Translations under genes and position numbers: made by a program
From: Sycon ciliatum
Lineage: Eukaryota > Porifera > Calcarea > Leucosolenida > Sycettidae
NCBI RefSeq assembly: GCF_964019385.1
Contig: NC_088654.1
Location: 27,954,131-28,018,130, forward strand
Direction of reading: 5' to 3'
Length of the DNA stretch: 64,000 bases
The notes under the pieces: generated by a model
Seen by the model: only the letters and a program-made list of their open reading frames with translations
What the model was told of the DNA's origin: nothing
Databases searched by the model: none
Shown here: one piece after another, positions 19,560 to 29,134 of the stretch
How the letters are laid out: each line of letters starts with the position of its first letter
Position numbering within the stretch: the stretch's first letter is position 1

Positions 19560-19953
19560 GCTCTGTGTCAACATGCTGCTTTGTGTGTTGATGTGTTTTT
19601 CTTCCTACGTGGGTACGGGGGCGTGAGTGCGCCAGCTTTGTTGAGCATGCATGTGTTTGTGAAGCCATCAAGAAAAGAAATCAGCAAGTAGGTTCTTCTT
19701 GTTGCTTGCTGATTTCTGTTTTTGACGACTTTGCAAACTCGATTGCATTTTGAAGAAAAGCTATCCCCAACCCCGACCAGCACCATCCCCTATAAACAGA
19801 CTGATTAGTCTTATACCCTTGAGCTGGTGGCTGGATTCTTGTTGTTTCTCAATGTGGAAGGAGAAACAAGCCGGATAACAAATCTTAAATTCTGGCCATC
19901 CCAAACCCCAACCACCATCCCCTCCTGAAATGATTACTTTTATAGCTTTTATA
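19560..19953. other. No recognisable gene
   Basis: Contains two related stretches (CTATCCCCAACCCC... near 19760 and CCATCCCAAACCCC... near 19900) that look like a diverged direct duplication of about 140 bp. No protein signal is visible. Confidence 0.5.
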
Positions 19954-20282
19954 CCTGCAGCCAATAGTGGTACGGTCAATACTTCGCGTAGTGACCCTAG
20001 CGTGTCTGACGCCCCCAAAATTTCACACTAGACTAGTGATAAATTATCGACTACAGAATTTTCGGACTCGACACGAGTCGGCAGCCGTCGTCAGACATAC
20101 AGACAGCGTTGTCCATGTACATGTCACGTGACGTGTAGACAGTAACTGTGTAAGTACAGTGTAGTTGCAAAGGCTGCTTTTGCAGAATTTACAGACTGGA
20201 AGATTACGCAACTGTCTCACGTCACATGTACGCTAGGGTCACTAGTACGCGAAGTATTGACCGTACCGCTATTGGCTGCAGG
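19954..20282. mobile_element. 329-bp mariner-type miniature element
   Basis: The ends are inverted repeats of about 45 bp, beginning CCTGCAGCCAATAG on both strands and flanked by TA at 19952-19953 and 20283-20284. The subterminal GTACGGTCAATACTTCGCG and GTGACCCTAGCGT are also mirrored. A partial copy lies at 49629-49704, and the internal part (20035-20195) is found inverted at 48262-48370. The TA target suggests Tc1/mariner mobilisation. Confidence 0.75.
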
Positions 20283-20439
20283 TACCCCACGAATCAATAG
20301 AATGCCCTGATGTGGGGCTCTAAAATTTCAAAATGTTCAGCAGAAACCCCCCTCCCTCCGCCTCGAGCAAGCATACCTCAGATGGCTGACCGTACCACCC
20401 TGAAATGCCTTCCGACGCCCCAGTACGGCGGTAGACTTA

Positions 20440-21077
20440 AGCCTGGTTCACACTAGGCCGATTTTCCGGCCGATACTCCGACACCGACTCCGACACGGAG
20501 TCTGCCGACTGTGTCGGATGAGTCGGACTAGCTGTTCACACACAAAGGTGGGCAATTTCGTTTGTACTTTAGTTGTACATGTAGGCTTGTCTGTTACACA
20601 CGGACACGCGGTACACAGCCGCACTGCCACTAGACCGTAGTACTAGTAGACGCTAGCTAGCTAGCTAGACAGCGGAAATGAGATAGTTTTTACACGAGCC
20701 ACAAAGCCAAAGCGGCAAAGGTGTGAAAGGGCTAGCGTCTAGTACAGTGCTACTAGTACTGTAGTAGCGATCCAGTGCAGCCAGTTCACATGGTTCACAG
20801 TCTGCACCAACGCTCTCCGCTGTCATGGTGAAAAGCCTACAGTGATTGGTCCGGTGCATGCTCCATCACGCGCAAGCGCTAAAATTCGGCCGGCTTTTCG
20901 GCTAAATATCGACCAGTCGATACTTGGCCGAAAACTAGTGCGACAAGAAAATCGTCGCAGATTTGTCGGAACCCTGTACGACAACACCGTTCACACTACG
21001 CAATTTTCGCCCCGATCTTGAGGATTTTTCGTACGAGTCCATGTCGGCCGGAAAATCGGCCTAGTGTGAACCAGGCT
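20440..21077. mobile_element. PIF/Harbinger-type miniature element, only in NLR copy A flank
   Basis: The inverted repeats of about 32 bp start AGCCTGGTTCACACTAGG and end with its reverse complement. The 3-bp duplication TTA lies at 20437-20439 and 21078-21080. No transposase is present. The copy B flank lacks this insertion between the equivalent sequences near 49857 and 49875, so it came after the duplication or was lost from B. Confidence 0.8.
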
Positions 21078-21285
21078 TTAGTCGTCTTGTTTGCACATCG
21101 CACTAGAAAGAGGTGGGAATGAATGAATGACTCATGCAGTCGCTAGCGCTAGCTCTAGTCTGCACGCCTTGGGCGCAAATAATAATTATTTATTTTAGCT
21201 GACAAGTGATCGATTATGACTCGGCTGTGATGTAGATAATGAACACACGCTCGATACTCGAATCCTTTGTCTTTGAGGTTTGACG

Positions 21286-23502
21286 ATGGCGGAGGATCGC
21301 AAATTACCAGCGTCTCTCCTAAAGGCGCAGACACGATTGCGTGATGCGGTCAAGGATCGTGGTGTGCAGATCAGCGGAGGTTTAGGAACAGATAGGGAAA
21401 TAGCTTTGAGCGAGCTCTTTGTCAATCTTACTCTGCTGACGAAGGATGAAGTAGAAACGCTTTTCAAGAGCGAGTCGTTCTTTTCCTCCGAATCTGAGAG
21501 AGCACGCCAGCTAAATGCTATCAGAGCAGCTCAGGATGGAAAGTCCGCAAAGACACGTGGCATTGAGCTTAGCGAGATCTTCTCTGACATGGGTAGCGAT
21601 AGTGCAAAGGGCCAAACAGGCGCCAGCGGAGTAGTTGATTCCGAATGTGGACTTCTGTCTCGTGCAGCTAGCAACGTGTCCATTGGAGTGAAAAAGAATA
21701 ACGTGCTTGCGTTTGGCAGTGCGGGCAGTGGCAAATCTACAATCTTCCTTCTAATGCTGGAATACCTGTGGGCTATAGATTCGCTGTTGAAGGAGAAGAT
21801 TGATCTTGTCTTGGCTGTTGAGTTACGACGTGCTGAGGTGCGATCTGCAACTAACCTGTGTGAGTTGCTGGCTGCTCGATTCGACAGGTTGGACATGGAA
21901 CAAGATGAGCTGGAGGAGATAGCTCGCTACTTTCGCCGTCATCGGTCACGTCTCTGTGTTGTGCTTGACGGCATGGACGAATGCAGCCTGCAGAAATGTA
22001 GCCCGTACATGCAAGACATGCTGTTGAGGGAACGCAGTGTTGATATGCATGTGGTGGTCACATCTCGACCATGCGCCGATGCGTACAAGTTAAGCCAATG
22101 TGGAAAGTACCATCAACAACTGGAGGTTATCGGATTCTCACAAGAGAACGTGAAGACGTACGTGAGAAAAGTGGTGGGCGGAAAACAAGCGGAGGAGATG
22201 CTGGAGAAGCTGCATGCACAGCCGGACATGCTAGCATTGATGGGAACTCCATTATTTGCTGCTCTGGCATGTGAGCTGTACCACAGCGGACGTGGCTTGG
22301 CGAAATCGAGCACAGCGTTGTACGAGTCGCTACTTCTACGCGTCTTGGAGCGGAATGCAGGCAAATTGCACAAGTCGTTTGCCGAGACGGATGCACGGGA
22401 GATGGAGTTGCTGTACGAGGTCTCCCGCTTTGCACTTGCAATGTTGTCGGAGCAAAAGGCCGTGTTCAGCGAGTCGGAAGTGAAAAGCGCCGGTCTAAGT
22501 GATGCCGCTCTTCAGCTTGGACTCCTGTTAGCTTACAAAGACGGCACCTCGACTGATAACCGACAGTACCGCTTCGCTCACCTGTCCCTACAGGAGTTCA
22601 TGTCGGCATGGTATCTGTCACGCGAAGTGCTGAAGGACGAGCATGACGCGGCATGGCTGGTGAAGAGAGTCGGTCATTACAGTGGTCACATGACAATGTT
22701 CTGGCGCTTCGTTGTTACACTGTTACCGCGCAAACCCTCGTTTGTCGTCATGGAGCATCTCTGGCGGCTAATCTGTGAGGAGCGTACATCGTCGACATCG
22801 GACACTGCCGACTCTCGTCTTGTGGCTGACATTGTCAGCTACTCCCATCGCAAGACTGCACGACCGGGTCTTGAAAGGATGCAGTCCATGCTTTGTGCAA
22901 CGCTAACGTATGGGAAAATGAAAGAACTGGCCGACAAGCTGCTGGAGGAGACGTGCGGCGAGGGCAGCGGCTGCCAACGTGTCGAGAGCGCCTTGCCACG
23001 GGGGAGAGAGTTGACGGATGAACTATTTCTGTCAACTCTAATCGACGTGTGGAAGAAGGAGGCAGTGGATCCCAACACGGAAGTATTCCTCACTGCTGTG
23101 CGCAACGTCAATCCCGTAACAGCATTGCAATGCGAGCGTATGATGCGTCCACTCGCCAAGATACCGGTCCCGTCATCCTCTGAGGACGCTACTGCTACTG
23201 CTATGCCTGCAGTTCGTCCAGCGAAGTCGACCAAGGAACGGCGCTATCTGGTTCATCTTCTGGTGGCTCATCATGAACACTGCCAGTATCAAGGTGCGTC
23301 CTGTGATGGTCATTGTTCATTCTTTTCACAAGTGTTTCACAAAGGCCTTTGGTTTTCGAGGGTACGGCTATCTCTTTTTGATTGTGTATCTATTGGGCAC
23401 TTTCTCAGCACACATTATTGCTTTGATAGCAGTACCATTGATTTCTCTGGCTCTGGCTGTGGGAATGCTGGTCTGCGACGCGTTGTTGCTGTTCTAAGCT
23501 GA
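21286..23502 (+). CDS. NACHT-domain NLR-like protein, copy A, C-terminally truncated
   Basis: This intronless frame has 738 residues. I chose the ATG at 21286 (MAEDRKLPAS) because copy B starts at the same place and the context is GACGATGG. An N-terminal helical segment contains two similar motifs, IALSELFVNL and IELSEIF. The NACHT ATPase follows, with Walker A GSAGSGKST (about 144-152), Walker B LCVVLDGMDE (about 223-232), sensor TSRP (about 259-262) and a FAHLSLQEF winged-helix-type motif (about 430). NLR proteins are cytosolic sensors in which ATP-driven assembly follows ligand binding by LRRs. Compared with copy B, about 190 bp of LRR coding DNA is missing after about residue 730. The frame shifts and stops at once, so the sensor part is lost. 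It may be a pseudogene or make a NACHT-only protein. Confidence 0.9.
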   Translation: MAEDRKLPASLLKAQTRLRDAVKDRGVQISGGLGTDREIALSELFVNLTLLTKDEVETLFKSESFFSSESERARQLNAIRAAQDGKSAKTRGIELSEIFSDMGSDSAKGQTGASGVVDSECGLLSRAASNVSIGVKKNNVLAFGSAGSGKSTIFLLMLEYLWAIDSLLKEKIDLVLAVELRRAEVRSATNLCELLAARFDRLDMEQDELEEIARYFRRHRSRLCVVLDGMDECSLQKCSPYMQDMLLRERSVDMHVVVTSRPCADAYKLSQCGKYHQQLEVIGFSQENVKTYVRKVVGGKQAEEMLEKLHAQPDMLALMGTPLFAALACELYHSGRGLAKSSTALYESLLLRVLERNAGKLHKSFAETDAREMELLYEVSRFALAMLSEQKAVFSESEVKSAGLSDAALQLGLLLAYKDGTSTDNRQYRFAHLSLQEFMSAWYLSREVLKDEHDAAWLVKRVGHYSGHMTMFWRFVVTLLPRKPSFVVMEHLWRLICEERTSSTSDTADSRLVADIVSYSHRKTARPGLERMQSMLCATLTYGKMKELADKLLEETCGEGSGCQRVESALPRGRELTDELFLSTLIDVWKKEAVDPNTEVFLTAVRNVNPVTALQCERMMRPLAKIPVPSSSEDATATAMPAVRPAKSTKERRYLVHLLVAHHEHCQYQGASCDGHCSFFSQVFHKGLWFSRVRLSLFDCVSIGHFLSTHYCFDSSTIDFSGSGCGNAGLRRVVAVLS

Positions 23503-23513
23503 GTTTAGGCGAT

Positions 23514-23810
23514 GTGTCCGACCCACCCACTTACTATGCCTATGGTGTAGGTGTACGTGTTGTCCCTCTGTCATGTGTTAGTGAAGTTGTTGAGTCATGC
23601 CCTAACCTGTGTGAGCTGGATGCACGGAGGTGTGGTTTCCAGTATGATGATGATTGTTTGAAAAGGTTTGTCAGAGCTGTTCAGTCTCATGCTGTGTTGC
23701 GTACACTATGGCTTTCACGGCATCATGAGAATGCCATTTTGGTGTCCCTGCTTGAGCAGCTTGTCCGTGACCCTACCTGTACCCTGTCCTCGCTTGAGTT
23801 ATGGTGATGA
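23514..23810 (+). pseudogene. Stranded LRR end of NLR copy A
   Basis: Downstream of the premature stop, another frame reads VGVRVVPLSCVSEVVESCPN and ends LVRDPTCTLSSLELW. It matches the last about 90 residues of NLR copy B. It is out of frame with the upstream coding region because of the deletion near 23490, where copy B has about 190 bp more. The break joins a GTTGCTG run to TTCTAAGCTGAG, which suggests short-homology deletion. Confidence 0.88.
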
Positions 23811-24230
23811 CTGTGTTAGTAGTTTGTGTACATTATGTGAGTGTGTAGATGATTAGTTTCCTGATTCGTCTCTTGAGCACAGACCAGCAGCAGCAGCAAA
23901 GCCTAGACCAGTTCATTTTTTTCTACCTATCTAATGTACATAGAGAAGACACTACTGTCGTCAAACTTGAATTTTCATTTTTCTATTGATTGAAATAATT
24001 TCCATGTCTATACCCCACTCTCGTAGTACAACCACTGTAGAGAATACATTGTATTTTTTCTTAGTAGCTCTGCTTATAACAATCTCTTTTCCCCCGAGTG
24101 TGGGTTTTTTTCTTGAGTATTTTGTTGTTCGTGAACTCGTATCAGGCTGACTAATCACGGCCAAGTTGTAATATTATAATGTACAAATGTAATGCGAACC
24201 CCAGGTCGAATCTCCTGACGATCAAATGTG
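23811..24230. other. NLR copy A 3' flank, no gene
   Basis: This AT-rich flank is almost identical to 53065-53500. It includes CAGCAGCAGCA, which has one more unit group in copy B, and TGTACATAGAGAAGACAC. It may hold the 3' UTR, but no clear AATAAA signal is seen. Confidence 0.6.
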
Positions 24231-24339
24231 CTGAGCCCGACTTTGACATTGTGTGATACCAGACTGTGTGTGCGTGTGTGGGCACATGAGCGAGCATGTC
24301 TGTTGGGTTCGGGTGGGGTGTGTGTGTATGTGTGTGTTT

Positions 24340-24610
24340 GTGCCCGCTGCTTTTGGACTGCGCCAGGCTGCGGTAGTCACTGGTGCTCGTGGACTGGTTC
24401 CCGCCCGACTACCTAGCAGTGTAGTTCGTTCCGTCATGTATGCGTGTATTCTCGCCGGTTCCGATTGCGCCACTATCTCCAGCGTCATTAGACTGCGTGC
24501 TCGATCTTCCTCTCCGATGCCCCTCTGGGGCCCACGTGATCCCTGTGGCAGTAGCTCTACTGGACAGGACAGTTGTGTGTTCGTGTGTGTGTGTGGGGGG
24601 GGGGGGGGGC
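24340..24610 (+). mobile_element. Decayed LINE 3' finger end with TG and G-run tail (copy A)
   Basis: One frame reads RHVCVYSRRFRLRHYLQRH and then a stop. The copy B sequence encodes HVCVCSRRFRLRHHLRRH followed by QAAC without the stop. TG repeats and a run of about 16 G follow at 24580-24610. It belongs to the same finger-LINE group as 12421-12800. Confidence 0.55.
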
Positions 24611-24654
24611 GTGCATGTGTATGGCAGCTAGTTCGGTTGGTGGGTACACTTCTG

Positions 24655-25735
24655 ACAGATTGTGTTGGGTCTGTTGCCAACGGGCTTGGCTGCTTGAAGG
24701 TGTAATGTTGTACCTGCCACCTTTGTTGGTTTCATGGTTCATACACTTTCTATTTGAAGTATACATACCTGTTAACCATGGAAAACCTCTGGCTGGATTA
24801 ACTCTTGTGTAATCAATGGTCCTAGTGAAGCTTATATCAGATCCACTCTGATTTAGCCACCCACACTAATACTAAGTATTACTTTCACTGGGGGGGGGGG
24901 GGGGTTTGGGGGGGGGGGGGGGGCAGGGGCAACTGCAGTTGGATCCCAGGACGGATACCCTGATGCCGTCAATCCTTAATTTTTCTGCACCTTGTCCTCA
25001 CCCACTTACTGATGTGTGATGAGCCCATAAGTGGGATCATTTCCAAGTCCATCCATAGTTTGGGGATTTCAGGGGGTGCCGGACGTTGGGCGGTACAATA
25101 GCGAGTCATCTTTCCAAGAGTCTCCCTCCCCTCTCCCTGGGAGACCCACGTGACTAGTTTTGGCAGTGAGCAAGTACAAGTATAAGTGTGTGTGTATGTG
25201 TATGTGTGCGTGGGTTTACTTATGCCTGATTGTGTTGGGTCTGTTGCCAATAGGCTCGGCTGCTTGAAGGTGTATTGTTGTATCTGCCACCTTTGTTGGT
25301 TTCAGGGTTAGTATACTTTCTATTTGAAGTATACATACCTGTTAACCATGGACTGCTTCTGGCTAGAGTAACTCTTGTGTAATCAATGGTGCTAGTGACG
25401 CTTATATCAGATCCACTCTGATTTAGCCACCCACACTTGTAGCAAATATTACCTTCACTGGGGGCAGGGGTAACTGCAGTTGGATCCCGGGACGGATACC
25501 CTGATGCCGTCAATCCGTTTTCTGCACCTTGTCCTCACCCACTTACTGAGGTGTGGTGAGCCCATAAATGGGATCATTTTTATGTCCACCCAGAGTTTTG
25601 GGGATTTCAGGGAGTGTCGGCCGTTGGGCGGTTCAATAGCCGAGTCATCTTTCCAAGATTCCTTTTGAGTCTCTCTCCCCTCTCCCGGAGAGACCCACGC
25701 GACCAGTTTTGGCAGTGAGCAACAAGCAAGCAAGC
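24655..25735 (+). repeat. Tandem duplication of about 560 bp, specific to copy A
   Basis: 24655-25215 and 25225-25735 are homologous. Both contain TGTGTTGGGTCTGTTGCC, the phrase GAAGTATACATACCTGTTAA, TTGGATCCC and TCATCTTTCCAAGA, and both end in TG repeats. The phase offset is 570 bp. Copy B has this block only once (53925-54440). Long G-runs at 24891-24924 occur in unit 1 only. Confidence 0.85.
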
Positions 25736-25740
25736 AAGCA

Positions 25741-25749
25741 ATGTGTGTG

Positions 25750-25783
<34 letters not shown>

Positions 25784-25790
25784 GTGGGGA

Positions 25791-25836
<46 letters not shown>

Positions 25837-25940
25837 TGTGGTGGGGATGTGTGTGTGTGTGGTGGGGACGTGTGTGTGTGTTTGTGTGTGTGTATGTTTG
25901 TGCGCCGGTGTGTGTGGGTGCGTGCGTGCGTGAATGCGTT
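25741..25940. repeat. (TG)n microsatellite
   Basis: TG repeats have three GTGGGGA interruptions and are preceded by CAAGCAAGCAAGCAAG. Confidence 0.95.
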
Positions 25941-26126
25941 GACAGTTTCCTAACACAGCTTGATCTGTATCACTACAATGTAGTGACGTGTAGTTACAGC
26001 AGGGTGTGTCGTGAAAGCCTTCAGCTCTCCCTGTACTGGTTGACACTGATTTTCACACACCCTTACCAACACCGTACCTTGCACTTGTACACAAACCCAG
26101 TACCAGCTCACTAGAACACAGCTTTT

Positions 26127-26245
26127 TAGATCACACTTCACTCACTCAAACTCAGCTCTGTGATTCACACTTCACTCACTCCAACACAGCTCAGTCTCTC
26201 ACAATTGGCTCACTCAAACTCAGCTCTGTGGTTCACACTTCGCTG
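26127..26245 (+). repeat. 34-bp degenerate tandem repeat (copy A)
   Basis: Units resemble TCACACTTCGCTCACTC and AACTCAGCTCTGTGG. About three to four diverged copies are present; copy B has about four cleaner ones at 54783-54918. Confidence 0.8.
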
Positions 26246-26839
26246 ACTCGAACACACCTCAGTCTATTACCGTGATTCGCTCACATTACGTGATACATCA
26301 TGACACGACACGACTCAGTCAGATGATGTGCTCTGAGTCTGAAGGCAAAGTCAAAATTGTTGAAGTCATTTTTCCAGTTTACATGGTTTGTGTGTTTGAG
26401 TCCGTCTCTCTTGTTGTGTGGAGGTGACCTTCTATGTGACATGGTCTGCAATGTCCGCTACATGCAGCTACAAGTAGAAAAATCAAAATCAAAAAATCAA
26501 TCAATCAAAGTGGTATTACGTTAGTTGTGGATTCCAGAAGTCACCTAACAACACGGTGACTGGCTATACTCAATGATCTCCTAGTGTTTCAAACAGTCGA
26601 GAGTAGAACACCAGCTGGAGATGGTGAAACAATGTTTGTACCGCCGAGGCAGGCTGAGGTTTGTGGCCTAACCGGAACGCAACTGTCGACACAACATTGC
26701 TGGACAATTCGTCACAAGTTCCGTATGGTCAAAATTCTGCTGAGAATGTCACAGGGAATGGACATTTCGTCGGATAAAGTCCGTACAGTCCACATTCCAC
26801 TGGCTATACGAGTGGACATTTCGTCACAAGCCTCGTAAA

Positions 26840-27257
26840 GTCGACATTCTGTTACGCATACGACTGGGATTGAACAGCAGTTTATCAGCTCGGTAATCTG
26901 GTGATACAACCTTCGGTAAGTACCCGTACTCGCTATGATGGTGAGGTATCGTCCGTGCAAAACGTGTGTGTGTGTGGGGGGGGGGGGGGAAGTACTGTGT
27001 GATGCATAGTGGTATTGTGATGTAAAGATATTATGCAGTTGCGGAGACAGTCGCATGTATCTTTGAACTCCAACAAAACTCCAGTATTTCTATAAGGAGA
27101 TACAGGTGTGAGAGAGCCCAAATCTCACTGTAGTTCCTATTGGTAGATATCCTACAACATGGCTGTGCAGGGGAGACAGATACTGGTCACGTGACAGACT
27201 GTGTCTCAACTGTATTCCTAGGAGTGCACACGGCAGAAAACAATGGAGACAGATAGG
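26840..27257. other. End of segmental duplication and unique sequence, no gene
   Basis: Homology with copy B stops near 27076. A TG and G-run tract lies at 26964-26990. No coding signal is seen. Confidence 0.6.
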
Positions 27258-27260
27258 CAT

Positions 27261-27603
<343 letters not shown>

Positions 27604-27760
27604 ATGATATAATCATACCACACCGATTTGAGCATCATTCTTCCACTCTCTCAATTCATGTTGGTAGCTGGCAGACACAATTCATGTTGGTACCTTGGTA
27701 GCTGTGGTCTCTGAACACCACCGTCAAATGAAGAGAATGCGATTTCGAAACGTTCAATGT

Positions 27761-27813
<53 letters not shown>

Positions 27814-29056
27814 CATCATGTGACCAAGCCGCTTTTACGGGCAACAATATTATGAATATAAAACGCAAGGTATTGTATGAGCAATTTTCTGAAAATAATG
27901 TTAAAACACGAAATATAAAAATGCATTATCACACCGTAGCCACTTTTATGGGCAAATTCCAATACAAGGCAATAAGAAAACGAGGATGAAGTTAACCTTT
28001 TAACCCAAAGAAAAGACAAAAGATGTCAACAATAGAACTACAAATATAAAAAACAAACATCAGGTCATAAAAACTACTTTAAAACATAACCAAATGACAG
28101 CAAAGCGTGGAGAATGAGATTGACTTACAAAACAAAAGTAGTCCTACTATGCTTACAAAACAGAATCTACCTACACCACTAAGGAAGAAACATTAAATGA
28201 TTGCAGTCTCACAAACACCGGCCTCTATCTAACGACCCATCAAACAATAACTCCTGAAATTCTTGACTGACTTTTTCTGGTAGGAGCTACGGCAGCCACG
28301 AAAACAGGTCACTGCCCAACGGAGTAAAGTGAACGAGAGCAGGCACCGCAATCGACCCATAACCAGCGAGTAGGCCAAGTCACTGTGTTTATCGACATAC
28401 TGGGCTGCAAGACACTTGAGAAAGCGGTTTGCCTCCCGGCCACACATGCCATTTGTGGCGAAAACCAACGGGGTGAACGTGCCTCCGTCTATATTCACAA
28501 CACGCGCTCCGTATTCCCGCTTTTTCATGCCTTCATGCTTTTGGAGATGGCGCTGGACTTCTGGACGCGACAGCAGGTTTGGCTTTGGGTGAGTCACCCG
28601 AACATCAAAAAAAGCCTCCAGCTGCCTGGACCAGAAACCCCGCGCCCTCACATCGAGGCGAGCTTCGGATTTCCTGTTGGCTGTACGATGGGGAAGATCC
28701 TCCCCATCAAATGGCGCTAGCACCGGCTCCACCTCCACGTCAGGCAATACCTCCGACAGTACACCCGCCAGCAAATCGCGAACATCATTATGGCGTGCGA
28801 TGGTGTAGCCGCCAGTAGGACAAGCCGTTGCATGCTCAGTGGTTAGAGTTGCTCCACAAACACAAGTCTCAGGGAGGCCATCCAGCTCCAAACCGTATCG
28901 GAAGCAGAGAGCATCCCGGAAATCAGATTTATTGAGTATGGTTACTGGCTGATTGTATGACGGTTGGGCGGTCAGCCAGCTGGAGGTGCCTTTCTCGTCG
29001 TGCACTGCTCGGCGCTCGTGCGTGGCGACTTCATACAGTTTGTTACTGACTACCAT
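27761..29056 (-). mobile_element. 5'-truncated LINE with restriction-like endonuclease, 3' UTR and (ATG)n tail
   Basis: Minus strand: coding end 29056-28229, then about 400 bp of AT-rich 3' UTR, then the terminal motif GCCCGTAAAAGCGGC followed by (ATG)n, seen as ATC/CAT repeats at 27761-27820. A second, diverged copy of that terminal motif (GCCCATAAAAGTGGC) lies within the 3' UTR near 27940. The 5' edge abuts the start of the plus-strand element at 29057. Confidence 0.8.
28229..29056 (-). pseudogene. REL-type LINE C terminus: CCHC motif and endonuclease-like domain
   Basis: The frame has 275 residues and is homologous to the end of the 29135-32587 protein. It shows SDFRDALCFRYG, then CVCGATLTTEHATAC (a CCHC motif), RHNDVRDL, EARLDVRARGFWSRQLEAFFDVRV, KKREYGARVVNIDGG and TFTPLVFATNG. 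The D...D-V-R-V followed by K-K-x-x-Y pattern fits a restriction-like endonuclease, as in R2/NeSL-type LINEs (inference). The RT is missing through 5' truncation. The C terminus (LLRWAVTCFRGCR) is intact here, unlike in the plus-strand copy. Confidence 0.75.
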
Positions 29057-29134
29057 GGTTCATGGTGGTTGCTCCAATGATACTCGGTTTCTAGACCTGG
29101 CGAGTGTTGTTGTGTTCGAGTGGGGAGGCCCGTC

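Larger units (their letters stand above)
20218..27076 (+). repeat. Segmental duplication, copy A (NLR gene and 3' flank)
   Basis: The region matches about 49637-56249 in the same order and orientation, about 29 kb apart. Shared blocks include the upstream TACCCCACGAATCAATAGAA segment, the NLR coding region, about 350 bp of AT-rich 3' flank, a finger-LINE relic, G-runs, a 34-bp repeat and the terminal stretch near 27070. Copy-specific differences are a Harbinger-type insertion upstream and an extra internal tandem duplication at 24655-25735. Confidence 0.9.

Noticed and set aside
19954-20282. Promoter region of NLR copy A
   Set aside because: It is a mobile element with TA-flanked inverted ends, and the shared NLR 5' flank lies further right (21080-21285).
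22113-22441. Antisense frames inside both NLR genes (85-104 residues)
   Set aside because: They mirror the coding strand in both copies and have no independent features; shadows of the NLR frame.
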